Positions 8,878 through 18,063 of a stretch of 64,000 bases of DNA are shown here, one piece after another (within the stretch, counting starts at the first letter, position 1; each line of letters begins with the position of its first letter). The translations under genes and the position numbers were made by a program. The notes under the pieces were generated by a model. The model worked only from the letters and a program-made list of their open reading frames with translations, had not been told where the DNA came from and made no database searches. This DNA is from Rhodobacterales bacterium (GTDB lineage Bacteria; Pseudomonadota; Alphaproteobacteria; Rhodobacterales; Rhodobacteraceae). Location of the stretch: the NCBI GenBank assembly GCA_021155205.1, contig JAJNPS010000018.1:124001-188000 (forward strand), written 5' to 3'.

Positions 8878-9666
8878 TCAGTCCTCCAGATCGGCAAAGA
8901 TGTTGGGGGTGGCGAAAAACTGCGCCTCGTCCGCACCGGCGCGGGACACCTCGGCATGGATCACATCGACACGGCCGTCCGCGTGGCCGATGACCAGCGT
9001 GTCGCAGATGTCGAGAAACAGGCCATTCTCCACCACGCCGGGGATCTGGTTCAGCGCCAAAGCCATCTGGCGAGGATTGCCGATCCAATGCAGGTCAAGA
9101 TCGACGATATAATTGCGCTCATCCGTCAGCAGGGGTGCATCGCCAGCCATGCGCAGGGTGCAGTCGCGGTTCAGCACCTCCATGTCCACCAGCAGTTCCT
9201 CGATCAGCGCCTTGGTCGTCTGCCAGCCAAACGGCACGATCTCGACGGGCAAGGGAAAGGCCCCCAGTTGCGACACCTGTTTGGCCGCGTCGGCAATGAC
9301 GATCATGCGGTCAGAGGCGGTCGCCACGATCTTTTCCTGCAACAGCGCCGCCCCGCCGCCCTTGATCAGGTGCAGGTGAGGGTCCACCTCGTCGGCGCCG
9401 TCGATGGTCAGGTCCAGCCACTTTGCCTCGTCCAGCGAGACGACCGGCACCCCGACCTTTCGCGCCAGCTCCGCCGTCCGCGTAGAGGTCGCGACCGCCG
9501 TGACCTGCAGACCCTCGGCCCGGATGCGCGCGCCCAGCGCCTGCACCATGAAGGCCGCCGTCGATCCGGTGCCAAGTCCCAGTTTCATGCCGTTTTCGAC
9601 AAAGCCGGTGGCGTGACGGGCGGCGGCCTGTTTGGCGATATCGCCGGGCGACAGGGGTGCAGGCAT
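8878..9666 (-). CDS. rpiA: Ribose-5-phosphate isomerase A
   Basis: A 262-residue isomerase interconverting ribose 5-phosphate and ribulose 5-phosphate in the pentose phosphate pathway. Diagnostic motifs are GLGTGSTAA (phosphate loop), TIDGADEVD (catalytic Asp region) and LIKGGGAALLQEK (catalytic Glu/Lys region). It is about 40 residues longer than the E. coli enzyme, with additional sequence at both ends, which is common in Rhodobacterales. It is the first gene of a rpiA-gor pair on the minus strand. Confidence 0.95.
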   Translation of the reverse strand: MPAPLSPGDIAKQAAARHATGFVENGMKLGLGTGSTAAFMVQALGARIRAEGLQVTAVATSTRTAELARKVGVPVVSLDEAKWLDLTIDGADEVDPHLHLIKGGGAALLQEKIVATASDRMIVIADAAKQVSQLGAFPLPVEIVPFGWQTTKALIEELLVDMEVLNRDCTLRMAGDAPLLTDERNYIVDLDLHWIGNPRQMALALNQIPGVVENGLFLDICDTLVIGHADGRVDVIHAEVSRAGADEAQFFATPNIFADLED

Positions 9667-10023
9667 CCGGTCATCTCCTCCGTGGCAGGGGCAGGGCAGG
9701 CCCTCTTGCGGCCCCGCTTATAGGCAGTTGCAGCCCCGGGGGCGAGAGGGTTTTGCGCCGCCCTCGCCATTGCGCCTTGTGGCCGGTGCCCATCGCGCCG
9801 CAGAATTGGTGCGGGCGGTCGCAAACCGGCGCGGCGGCGTCGCCGCCCCGGCATAGGGTCGCGGGCAATGACAGGGGCTGCTGATGAAACCCGTGCCTCA
9901 CGCAGCGAACAGCGGTCAAGAAGCCTTGCGCGCCTACCGCAGGCCCCGGCGGCCGGTCGCGCCCGTTGCAGTCCGCGCCGCGAACGGCTTGCAACCGCCC
10001 CGCCGCCCGATCAAGGATGCGCG
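9667..10023. other. Intergenic region between rpiA and the GST gene
   Basis: These 357 bases are very GC-rich and separate two divergent genes. There is a perfect inverted repeat GGCGGC-GTC-GCCGCC at about 9832-9846 without a T-run. Reading frames here are arginine/alanine-rich with no recognisable motif, so I call no gene. Promoters for both neighbours must lie here but I could not pick convincing hexamers. Confidence 0.6.
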
Positions 10024-10689
10024 ATGACCTACACCTTGCACACCTGGCCCGATTCCGCCGCCCTGATCGTCCGTCTGGTGCTGGAGGAACTTGGCATCCC
10101 CTATACCGCCGTCACCATCGACCGGCCCGGCGGCGCGCTGGACAGCCCGGCCTATCGCGCATTGCAACCCTTGGGCAAGATCCCCGCGCTGGAGACGCCG
10201 GACGGCCCGATGTTCGAGACCGGGGCGATCCTGCTCTATCTGTCGGAAACGCATGGCGCGCTGGCACCTGCACCCGGTGCGCCCGACCGCGCCGCGTTCC
10301 TGAAATGGTTCATCTTTGTCACCAACGAAGTGCATCCCACGGTGATGCAGATCTTCTACCCGGATCGTGTTGCAGGCCCCGAGGCCGCCCCCGCCGTCAC
10401 GCTGACCGCCACCGCCCGCCTGCGCGACGACCTGACGCTGCTGGACCGGATGGTTGCGCGCGACCGGCCCGCATGGCTGTCGCCCGATGCACCGTCGATC
10501 CTTGGCTACTACGTCGCGACGCTGCTGCGCTGGATCGGCACGCTGGAACCGGGCCACCCCGCCCGCTGGTCCGCCGGCGATTTCCCGGCCCTTTGCGCCG
10601 TGCTTGCGGCGCTGGAACAGCGCCCGGCCGCGCGCGCCGCCGCGAAGGCCGACCACCTCGGACCGACCATCTTTACCAACCCGACCTGA
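10024..10689 (+). CDS. Glutathione S-transferase family protein
   Basis: A 221-residue cytosolic GST-fold protein. The N-terminal thioredoxin-like domain (about 1-78) shows LHTWPDSAALIVRLVLEEL, the cis-Pro region LGKIPALETPDG and the glutathione-binding ETGAILLYL. The all-helical C-terminal domain follows. The usual Ser/Cys/Tyr near residue 8 is replaced by a WPDSA context, so the catalytic residue is uncertain. ATG 10024 starts directly at the first strand; the upstream in-frame extension is low complexity. It sits 15 bases before sdaA, perhaps cotranscribed. The substrate is unknown. Confidence 0.85.
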   Translation: MTYTLHTWPDSAALIVRLVLEELGIPYTAVTIDRPGGALDSPAYRALQPLGKIPALETPDGPMFETGAILLYLSETHGALAPAPGAPDRAAFLKWFIFVTNEVHPTVMQIFYPDRVAGPEAAPAVTLTATARLRDDLTLLDRMVARDRPAWLSPDAPSILGYYVATLLRWIGTLEPGHPARWSAGDFPALCAVLAALEQRPAARAAAKADHLGPTIFTNPT

Positions 10690-10704
10690 CCCAGAAGGCC
10701 CGCC

Positions 10705-12084
10705 ATGTTCCTTTCCGTCTTTGACATGTTCAAGATCGGCGTCGGCCCGTCCTCGTCCCATACGATGGGGCCGATGGTGGCGGGGGGGATGTTCCTGGAC
10801 CTGTTGCGCCGGTCGCCGTTCCAGCCCAAGGGCCTGCGCGCCAGCCTGCATGGCAGCCTCGCCTTTACCGGGGTCGGTCACGCCACCGACCGCGCCACCG
10901 TGCTGGGACTGGCCGGATTCCTGCCTGCCACCTATGACACCGAAAAGGCCGATGCGGCGCTGGCGCAAATCCACGACACCCGGCAGATCGGGGTGCCGGG
11001 CCTGCCGCCGCTGAAATTCGACCCCGCGACTGACCTGCAATTTGACTTTGGCCCCGCCCTTCCCGGTCATGCCAATGGCATGATCCTGCGTGCGACGGAT
11101 GCCCAGGGCGACGTGATCCTGTCGGAAACCTATTACTCCATCGGCGGGGGCTTCGTGCTGACCGCTGGCGAACTGGCCGCAACTGCCGAGAAAAAGGCCC
11201 GCCCCAAGGCCAATGTCCCCTACCCGTTCGAGACCGCTGCCGAGATGCTGGCAATGGCCAAGGCGTCAGGCAAGACCATCGCGGCGATGAAGCGCGCCAA
11301 TGAACTGACGCACCGGACTGCCGCCGACCTCGAGGCCGGGATGAACCGCATCTGGGCGGTGATGACCGATTGCATCGACCGCGGCATGGCGGGCACCGGC
11401 ATCCTGCCGGGGGGGTTGAAAGTCCGCCGCCGCGCGCGCGGCATCCACGAGGCGCTGATGGCCGAACGCGGGCTGAACCTGACCCCGCCGCACACGATCA
11501 ACGACTGGATGAGCCTTTACGCCATGGCGGTGAACGAGGAAAACGCCGCCGGAGGCCAGGTCGTGACCGCCCCCACCAACGGCGCGGCTGGCGTGGTGCC
11601 CGCCGTCATCCGCTACTGGCTTGACCATGTTCCGGGCGCCAGCCGCTCCAACCTCGGCGACTTCCTTTTGACCGCAGCCGCCATCGGTGGCCTGTGCAAG
11701 CACAACGCATCCATCTCCGGCGCCGAATGCGGTTGCCAGGCCGAGGTGGGCAGCGCCGCCGCAATGGCCGCCGCCGGCCTTGCCGCCGTGCTGGGCGGCA
11801 CCCCCGAACAGGTTGAAAACGCGGCAGAAATCGCACTTGAGCATCATCTTGGCATGACCTGCGATCCGGTCAAGGGGCTGGTGCAGGTGCCCTGCATCGA
11901 ACGCAACGGCCTGGGGGCGATCAAGGCGGTGTCTGCGGCCAGCCTGGCGCTGCGCGGCGATGGCATTCACCTGGTCTCCCTCGATGCCTGCATCGAGACA
12001 ATGCGGCAAACAGGGCGCGACATGCACGAGAAATACAAGGAAACCTCGCTGGGCGGCCTTGCTGTCAACGTCCCGAACTGCTGA
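10705..12084 (+). CDS. sdaA: L-serine ammonia-lyase (single-chain, Fe-S)
   Basis: A 459-residue L-serine dehydratase converting serine to pyruvate and ammonia. The N-terminal beta domain begins with SVFDMFKIGVGPSSSHTMGP, the family signature. The alpha domain carries the 4Fe-4S ligand cysteines in CKHNASISGAECGC and in CDPVKGLVQVPC. The length matches the fused single-chain SdaA of Proteobacteria. It probably shares a transcript with the GST gene upstream and the EamA transporter seven bases downstream. Confidence 0.95.
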   Translation: MFLSVFDMFKIGVGPSSSHTMGPMVAGGMFLDLLRRSPFQPKGLRASLHGSLAFTGVGHATDRATVLGLAGFLPATYDTEKADAALAQIHDTRQIGVPGLPPLKFDPATDLQFDFGPALPGHANGMILRATDAQGDVILSETYYSIGGGFVLTAGELAATAEKKARPKANVPYPFETAAEMLAMAKASGKTIAAMKRANELTHRTAADLEAGMNRIWAVMTDCIDRGMAGTGILPGGLKVRRRARGIHEALMAERGLNLTPPHTINDWMSLYAMAVNEENAAGGQVVTAPTNGAAGVVPAVIRYWLDHVPGASRSNLGDFLLTAAAIGGLCKHNASISGAECGCQAEVGSAAAMAAAGLAAVLGGTPEQVENAAEIALEHHLGMTCDPVKGLVQVPCIERNGLGAIKAVSAASLALRGDGIHLVSLDACIETMRQTGRDMHEKYKETSLGGLAVNVPNC

Positions 12085-12091
12085 GGCGCAG

Positions 12092-13021
12092 ATGACCGCC
12101 ACCCTTGCCCCCGCGCATGTGACCGGCCGCACCTATCGCGGCGTCGGGCTGATGCTGGGCTTTTGCGTCATGGCGCCGCTGCTGGATGTCAGCGCCAAGC
12201 TTGCCACGGCGACGATCCCGGTCGGCCAGATCACCACGGCGCGCTTTGTGCTGCAGTTTGCACTGATGCTGCCGGTCGCGGTCTGGATGGGGCTTGGCTG
12301 GGGCCTTGACCGGCGGACCTTCGGGCTGATGGTGGTCAGGGCGCTGCTGCTGGTCGCCTCGACCTTCACCTTTGTCGCGGCGGTCGAGGTGATGCCGATC
12401 GCGGATGCGCTTGCCATCGTCTTTGTCGAGCCGTTCATCCTGTTGATCCTGGGCTATCTGTTGTTTCGCGACAGCATCGGGCCGCGCCGCATCGCCGCGT
12501 CGGTCGTAGGGTTCGGCGGCGCGCTTCTGGTGATCCAGCCGTCGCTCGACGCCTATGGATGGGTGGCGCTGTACCCCCTGGCCTGTGCGTTTGCCTTTGC
12601 GTTTTACATGCTGATCACGCGCGCGGCGTCACCCCTGATGCACCCGGTGATGATGCAGGTCCACACCTCCTGGATCGGCAGCATCTTCTGCCTGGTCGCG
12701 GTCTGGGCCTATGACGGGTCGGGCAGCGCGATCCTTGATCCGGTGATGCCGCAGGGCTGGGCCTGGGCGTGGCTCATGGGTGTCGGGTTCTGGGCAACGG
12801 TCAGCCATATGAGCATCACCTATGCCCTGAAATACGCACCCTCGGCCACGCTGGCGCCGCTGCACTATACCGAACTGGTATCGGCGGTGCTGTACGGCTA
12901 TCTGGTCTTTGGCGACTTTCCGAACCGGATCACCTGGATTGGCATCGCCCTGATCACCGGGTCGGGCCTGTACATCATCTGGCGCGAACGGCAGATGTCG
13001 CGCGCCCTGCCCGGTCACTGA
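12092..13021 (+). CDS. EamA/DMT-family transporter
   Basis: A 309-residue inner-membrane protein with about ten hydrophobic segments arranged as two EamA repeats (one near residues 17-145, the second near 160-300). Recognisable DMT features are VEPFILLILGYLLFRD at the end of repeat 1 and APLHYTELVSAVLYGYLVFGD in repeat 2. Such proteins usually export metabolites. The substrate is not evident; cotranscription with sdaA is suggested by the seven-base gap, so serine-related solutes are a guess. Its 3' end overlaps the convergent thiN gene by seven bases. Confidence 0.88.
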   Translation: MTATLAPAHVTGRTYRGVGLMLGFCVMAPLLDVSAKLATATIPVGQITTARFVLQFALMLPVAVWMGLGWGLDRRTFGLMVVRALLLVASTFTFVAAVEVMPIADALAIVFVEPFILLILGYLLFRDSIGPRRIAASVVGFGGALLVIQPSLDAYGWVALYPLACAFAFAFYMLITRAASPLMHPVMMQVHTSWIGSIFCLVAVWAYDGSGSAILDPVMPQGWAWAWLMGVGFWATVSHMSITYALKYAPSATLAPLHYTELVSAVLYGYLVFGDFPNRITWIGIALITGSGLYIIWRERQMSRALPGH

Positions 13022-13671
13022 CCAGTCACGGCCGCGATGGCCGCATCCAGGCGGCGGCGTGGCAGGATGACGAGCATGCCGGGCGCGTTGAATTCCAGCC
13101 GCACCTGGCGCGCAACCACTTGATTTGACGTTCCGATCATGCCGTCAGGGGCAAAGTCGATGCCGTCGATGGGCCAGCGCAGGCCGGTGCTGCGACCCGT
13201 CACGCGGGCCAGCGGGAACAGCGACAGCCGGTCCCCCTGTGGCAGCTTCAGGCACAGTGACGGCGGCGCGTGAAACACGATGTCGGTGGCCCCGATCACA
13301 ATGCAGCGGTGCTGCGCCCGCACCACCAGCGCGGTCAGCACGGCAAGCCCGTGGTCCAGCCGGGCGCCCTGAAATCCCACCGCCAGGACCAGGGGCGCGC
13401 GGACCGATCGCAGCGCCTTGTCGAAATCGGTGCTGTCCTGTTCGGCCATCTCGTGCAGGACGGTCGCGGGCAGAACGGCCCGCACATCGAGGCGCAGCGA
13501 ATCCATGTCACCGATCACCGCCTCGGGCATCAGGCCCCGGTCCGCCAGCCGGTTTGCCCCGCCATCCACGGCGACCAGACGCGGGGCGCGGGCCATGGCC
13601 AATGCCAGATCGCGTCGCGGCAAGGCCCCGCCGCCGACCAGCGTGATCGCGCCAGAAGATTCGACAATCAC
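13015..13671 (-). CDS. thiN: Thiamine pyrophosphokinase
   Basis: A 218-residue protein that converts thiamine to thiamine diphosphate with ATP. The catalytic N-terminal domain shows AVDGGANRL, VIGDMDSL and the Asp-rich EQDSTDFDKAL; a nucleotide-handling GARLDH motif follows at the domain junction, and the C-terminal beta domain contains the thiamine-binding strands (GLRWPIDG, TSNQV). The length is normal. It stands alone between convergent and divergent genes; I see no THI-element riboswitch upstream. Confidence 0.9.
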   Translation of the reverse strand: MIVESSGAITLVGGGALPRRDLALAMARAPRLVAVDGGANRLADRGLMPEAVIGDMDSLRLDVRAVLPATVLHEMAEQDSTDFDKALRSVRAPLVLAVGFQGARLDHGLAVLTALVVRAQHRCIVIGATDIVFHAPPSLCLKLPQGDRLSLFPLARVTGRSTGLRWPIDGIDFAPDGMIGTSNQVVARQVRLEFNAPGMLVILPRRRLDAAIAAVTGQ

Positions 13672-13820
13672 GCGATTCCTGCCGATACTGTTTTCAATTG
13701 TGGCGATGATCCAAGCTCAAGAACACAAACAATCCATCAAATCACCCTTCTCTGTCCATGGATTAGGGCAAGACTGCTGGCACTGGAACGTGGTGCGAAC
13801 TGCAAAGGGGCGTCCGTCAG

Positions 13821-16298
13821 ATGACTGGGGCGAACAAGATACTTACCGTCTCCTATGGCACTTTCAGCTGTACGCTGGAAGGCTTTGACGATCCCTTCAC
13901 GACAATGAAGGCGATTGCGGAGTATTTCCGCGACCTGGCTGCAGATGATCGCTATTTCGGCGCCGAGCCGCCGACGCCCGATGCCGCCATGCTGCACCGC
14001 ATTGCCGAACGCGAGGTTCAGCGCCGGGTCGAGGCCAAGATCAGCGAAAACGGCGTCACGTTGCGCACTGGCGATGCGATGGACCCTATCGGCGCGCCTG
14101 CACCAGCCGCCGTCCCGCCGCAGCCCGTCGCGCCGTCGCTGGATGCCGCCCGTGACCCCGCTGCCGAGGACAGCGTCGCCGCCCGCCTGTTGCGCCTGCG
14201 CCGCGCCACCGCCGAGACAGATGCCGCCCCGGCGCCGACCGTCCTGGCCACCACGGTTGCCTGGTCCGCCGCCGAGGCCGGTGATCTTTACGAGGATGAA
14301 CATTTCGATACGGTCGAGCCGGTGTCCCTGGCCGAGGAAACCACTGCGGACATGCAGGCAACTCTGACGGTCGACCTGTCGCCCGATCTGCCTGATGCAG
14401 AACTCGCCGACGAACCGGCGCAGACCGCCGCCGAGGTTCTGGCAGAGGCCGCTGCGGCCGTTGATCCGGTTGCCCCGACAGTGGATGCCGAACCCGCGCA
14501 GCCGTCGCCAGAACGGGAACCGGCAGATGCCGGACCCCGCGTGGTCAATGGCGCGCTGGGCGATCACGATGATGTCACGAACATCTTTGCCGACACGTTC
14601 GACCCGGTCGACGTGATCGACCACGTCGCAACCCCGCCTGCCGCGGCAGAGCGCGCGGCGGATGAAGGCGTTGTCGCGGCTGCTGACGCCGAACTTGCCG
14701 AAATTGACGTCATCGAGGCCAGTGGCAACGCCTCAGCCGCCGAGACTGTCGCCGACGACGCCGATCTTTTGCGGCGTCTGGTTCTTGGCCGCGAGGATTC
14801 GCCCCGTGTAAACCTTGATGACACCGCCCCGCCGGAGTCTGCCGATGCGGGCGCGCTGTCCGACATGATCGCAACCCTGTCGGGGGCAGAGACGGCCCCC
14901 GATGCGCCGGAACTGGCCGAGGCGCAGTATGATGACGGTGCCGCAGATCTTTCGGCAGGCGATGACCTTTATTTCGAAGACAGACTGCCCGAATCCGAAC
15001 CCCCCACCATACCCGATCTCGTCGAGGATATGGTGTCGAACGATGCGCCAGATGCCGCCGACCTGACCGACCTGTCGGCTGAGAGGGAAGCTCACTTCGC
15101 TGCATCCGTCGCGGAAATGGACGATAACGACGCCGATTCGACCGGCTCGCGCGACTTTTCCGACCTGTCCGAGGATTTGGCCCCGAAAGCCACAGCACCG
15201 CTGTCGGCCAAAGCCCCCTCCAACCTTGTGAACCGCGACGATGCCAGCGAACTGATCGCAGACGACGATGAAACCGATGACACCAGCGCGGGACTTTTGT
15301 CCAAGGCACAGATGGCGCGGGCGCGGGTGATCAAGATCCGTCGGCCCGGCACGACCGAGCGTCCGACGATGCTGGGCGATGCCGGCCTGATGCCGCAGCC
15401 CGCGGAAGTGCCCGCAGCCGCCCTGTCCGAGGCAGCCGAGGCGGAACTGGCGGCTGAACTTGCCGCCGCCGATGGCACGACGGATGCGCCGGATGGCGAC
15501 AAGGATGCCGATGTGGCGCGCCTGATGCGCCAGGCCGATACTGAAATGGCCGGCCCTGAAAACCGCCGCCGCCTGTCTGCCATCGCGCATCTGAAAGCCG
15601 CCGTGGCCGCCACCATCGCCGACCGCCGTGTCGGACGTGGCAAGACACCCGCGCCCGAGGATCAGCGCATCGACCCCTACCGCGATGATCTTGCCCGTGT
15701 GGTGCGTCCGCTTCAGGGCGGAGATGCTCCGCCGCCCCTGCCCGTGCCAGAGCGCGCGGCGCCGCTGGTGCTGGTGTCCGAACAGCGCATCGACCGTCCG
15801 CGCGTCACCTCGACTGCGCCGATTTCGGCGGTTGGGGCTGCACCTGTCCCGGCTGGCCCGGTGATGCCGGTGCGTCCGCGCCGGGTCGTCGCAGGGTCCG
15901 GTGCCACCGCGATGGCCGAACCTGTCGCGGACACTGTCACCACGGCTGATGCCGAGGATGACGACGACAGGTTTGACGACGCCGCGATCTTTGCCGATCC
16001 GCGGTCATTCTCGGAATTTGCCGAACGCCTTGGGGCCGAGGATTTGCCCAGCCTGCTGCAAGCCGCCGCCGCCTATGCGATGGAGGTTGAAGAGATGCCC
16101 TCGTTCACCCGCCCGCAGCTTTTGCGCCAGATCGAAGCGCATGGCGAACCGGGTGATTTCCAGCGCGAGGACGTGCTGCGCAGTTTCGGCCAGTTGCTGC
16201 GGACCGGCGATTTCATCAAGAAACGCCGTGGCCAGTACGCATTGCAGGATGGCGCTGCGATCCTGGCCGATGCCCGCAAGATCGCCGGCCAAATCTGA
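13821..16298 (+). CDS. Large acidic disordered protein with conserved ends, unknown function
   Basis: An 825-residue protein of unknown function. The first ~75 residues are folded-looking and hydrophobic/aromatic (ILTVSYGTFSCTLEGFDDPF, then AIAEYFRDLAADDRYFG). The last ~105 residues are also folded-looking (FADPRSFSEFAERLGAEDLP, RPQLLRQIEAHGEPG, FGQLLRTGDFIKKRRGQYAL) and resemble a small winged-helix or helical domain. The ~640 residues between are Ala/Asp/Glu/Pro-rich, repetitive and almost certainly disordered. There is no signal peptide or membrane segment, so it should be cytoplasmic. I recall similar proteins in Rhodobacterales with inconsistent annotation; I assign no role. A strong terminator follows. 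Confidence 0.85.
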   Translation: MTGANKILTVSYGTFSCTLEGFDDPFTTMKAIAEYFRDLAADDRYFGAEPPTPDAAMLHRIAEREVQRRVEAKISENGVTLRTGDAMDPIGAPAPAAVPPQPVAPSLDAARDPAAEDSVAARLLRLRRATAETDAAPAPTVLATTVAWSAAEAGDLYEDEHFDTVEPVSLAEETTADMQATLTVDLSPDLPDAELADEPAQTAAEVLAEAAAAVDPVAPTVDAEPAQPSPEREPADAGPRVVNGALGDHDDVTNIFADTFDPVDVIDHVATPPAAAERAADEGVVAAADAELAEIDVIEASGNASAAETVADDADLLRRLVLGREDSPRVNLDDTAPPESADAGALSDMIATLSGAETAPDAPELAEAQYDDGAADLSAGDDLYFEDRLPESEPPTIPDLVEDMVSNDAPDAADLTDLSAEREAHFAASVAEMDDNDADSTGSRDFSDLSEDLAPKATAPLSAKAPSNLVNRDDASELIADDDETDDTSAGLLSKAQMARARVIKIRRPGTTERPTMLGDAGLMPQPAEVPAAALSEAAEAELAAELAAADGTTDAPDGDKDADVARLMRQADTEMAGPENRRRLSAIAHLKAAVAATIADRRVGRGKTPAPEDQRIDPYRDDLARVVRPLQGGDAPPPLPVPERAAPLVLVSEQRIDRPRVTSTAPISAVGAAPVPAGPVMPVRPRRVVAGSGATAMAEPVADTVTTADAEDDDDRFDDAAIFADPRSFSEFAERLGAEDLPSLLQAAAAYAMEVEEMPSFTRPQLLRQIEAHGEPGDFQREDVLRSFGQLLRTGDFIKKRRGQYALQDGAAILADARKIAGQI

Positions 16299-16320
16299 CG
16301 CTGGCCGGTTTCTGCGACCA

Positions 16321-16347
16321 GGGCGATGGGGTCAGCCCCCGTTGCCC
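16321..16347 (+). terminator. Rho-independent terminator overlapping the DUF2842 gene end
   Basis: An 11-bp stem (GGGCGATGGGG with CCCCGTTGCCC, two G-T wobbles) and a 5-base loop, followed by TTTCCATTTT on the plus strand. It starts 22 bases after the stop of the 825-residue gene and its 3' half lies inside the last codons of the convergent DUF2842 gene. Confidence 0.75.
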
Positions 16348-16574
16348 TTTCCATTTTCGTGCGCGTCGGGATCGACCTGGCCAATCCCCCGGAACACCGC
16401 CTTGAACGGCAGCGCCCAGACAATGCCGAGGCCGACATAGATGACGAGTTCCAGCCAGAAGGGCGGGCGGTCGAACAGGCCCACGACCGTTATCGCCGTG
16501 ACGATATAGGCGGGGACCCCGATCAGCAGGATCAACAGCGACAGGCGGCGGCGGGTCTTGTAGGCAAGCGCCAT
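16332..16574 (-). CDS. DUF2842 small membrane protein
   Basis: An 80-residue protein with two hydrophobic segments (about residues 12-31 and 40-60), a basic N-terminus (AYKTRRRL) and the family-typical WALPFKAVFRGIGQVDPDA tail. Position directly downstream of purA and this tail identify the alphaproteobacterial DUF2842 family. The function is unknown. ATG 16574 is chosen because it sits 10 bases after the purA stop and opens directly on the basic leader; the longer frame runs into purA. Its last codons form part of the opposing terminator stem. Confidence 0.85.
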   Translation of the reverse strand: MALAYKTRRRLSLLILLIGVPAYIVTAITVVGLFDRPPFWLELVIYVGLGIVWALPFKAVFRGIGQVDPDAHENGKGNGG

Positions 16575-16584
16575 GGGTCGCTCC

Positions 16585-17877
16585 TCAATCCGCAAACGGA
16601 TCGGTGACAAGGATCGTATCATCCCGTTCGGGTGAAGTGGACAATAGCGCCACCGGGCACTGGATCAATTCCTCGATCCGCCGCACATATTTGATCGCGG
16701 CCCCCGGCAGGTCGGCCCAGCTTCGCGCCCCGGCGGTGGTCTCGGACCAGCCTTCCAGTTCTTCATAGACGGGCGTGCAGCGCGCCTGATGGTTCGCCGC
16801 CGTCGGCAGATAGTCGAGGCGCGCGCCGTCGAGTTCATAGCCGACGCAGATTTTCAGCGTCTTGAACCCGTCGAGCACATCCAGCTTGGTCAGCGCAATC
16901 CCCGACACGCCACTGGTCGCGCACGTCTGCCGCACCAGCACCGCATCGAACCACCCGCAGCGCCGCTTGCGCCCGGTCACAGTGCCGAACTCGTGCCCCC
17001 GTTCCCCCAGCCGGTCGCCGTCCGTATCGAACAACTCCGCCGGAAACGGCCCCTCGCCCACCCGCGTTGTATAGGCCTTGACGATCCCCAGCACGAAATC
17101 GATCGCCGTTGGCCCCAAGCCCGTCCCCGTCGCCGCCATCCCGGCCAGCGTGTTGGAACTGGTCACAAACGGATACGTCCCGAAATCCACATCCAGCAGC
17201 GCCCCCTGCGCGCCCTCGAAAAGAATGCGTTTCCCGGCCCGGCGCGCCTCGTGCAGAACCTTCCAGACCGGTTTCGCATAGGGCAGCACCTTGGGCGCGA
17301 TCTCCATCAGCGTTGCTTTCAGGCCGTCCGCATCCACCGGCTCCAGCCCCAGCCCCGCGCGCAGGGCATTGTGATGCGTCAGCAACCGCCCGATCCGCAG
17401 ATCCAGCGTCGCCTCATCCGCCAGGTCCGCCACCCGGATCGACCGACGGCCCACCTTGTCCTCATAGGCAGGCCCGATGCCGCGCCCGGTTGTCCCGATC
17501 TTGGCGACCGAGTTCTGGTTTTCCCGCGCACGATCCAGCTCTCCATGCAGCGACAGGATCAGGGGAGTGTTTTCCGCCACCATCAGGTTATCAGGCGTGA
17601 TTTCAACGCCTTGCGCGCGCAGCTTGTGGATTTCCATGATCAGGTGCCAGGGGTCCAGCACCACGCCATTGCCGATCACCGAAAGCTTGCCGCCCCGCAC
17701 GATCCCTGACGGCAGCAAGGACAGCTTGTAGACCACCCCGTCGATGACCAGCGTGTGGCCCGCATTGTGCCCGCCCTGGAACCGCGCCACGATGTCGGCA
17801 CGCTCCGACAGCCAGTCGACGATCTTGCCCTTGCCCTCATCGCCCCACTGGGCCCCCACGACAACGACATTGGCCAT
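16585..17877 (-). CDS. purA: Adenylosuccinate synthase
   Basis: A 430-residue enzyme joining IMP and aspartate with GTP hydrolysis, first step from IMP to AMP. The GTP loop GAQWGDEGKGK is at residues 8-18, the catalytic His lies in GGHNAGHT, and later motifs FEGAQGALLDVDFGTYP and the GTP-specificity TKLDVLDG are present. Length is exactly typical. It leads a probable two-gene transcript with DUF2842. A TATAGG-like element lies about 35 bases upstream of the start, but no clear -35 accompanies it. Confidence 0.97.
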   Translation of the reverse strand: MANVVVVGAQWGDEGKGKIVDWLSERADIVARFQGGHNAGHTLVIDGVVYKLSLLPSGIVRGGKLSVIGNGVVLDPWHLIMEIHKLRAQGVEITPDNLMVAENTPLILSLHGELDRARENQNSVAKIGTTGRGIGPAYEDKVGRRSIRVADLADEATLDLRIGRLLTHHNALRAGLGLEPVDADGLKATLMEIAPKVLPYAKPVWKVLHEARRAGKRILFEGAQGALLDVDFGTYPFVTSSNTLAGMAATGTGLGPTAIDFVLGIVKAYTTRVGEGPFPAELFDTDGDRLGERGHEFGTVTGRKRRCGWFDAVLVRQTCATSGVSGIALTKLDVLDGFKTLKICVGYELDGARLDYLPTAANHQARCTPVYEELEGWSETTAGARSWADLPGAAIKYVRRIEELIQCPVALLSTSPERDDTILVTDPFAD

Positions 17878-18063
17878 GCTGATCTTCCCCCGGTTCTGAA
17901 ACCGACTGACCTATAGACAAAGTGCCGCGCAGGGGGAACCGGGAAAGTGGGGCGCGGCGCTGCCAGACATCCGTTGCGAAACCGTCCGCCGGAAAGACCT
18001 CACTTGCGAGGCACAACCGTTCCATGGCACCGAAAGACAAACTGACAAGGACAGGCATATCCC

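Noticed and set aside
9868..10023. Extended N-terminus of the GST gene
   Set aside because: Arg/Ala/Pro-rich, unlike any GST domain, and ATG 10024 begins exactly at the first strand.
13780..13800. Possible sigma-54 promoter (TGGCAC ... GTGC) before the 825-residue gene
   Set aside because: The GG and GC elements are about four bases too far apart for a -24/-12 promoter.
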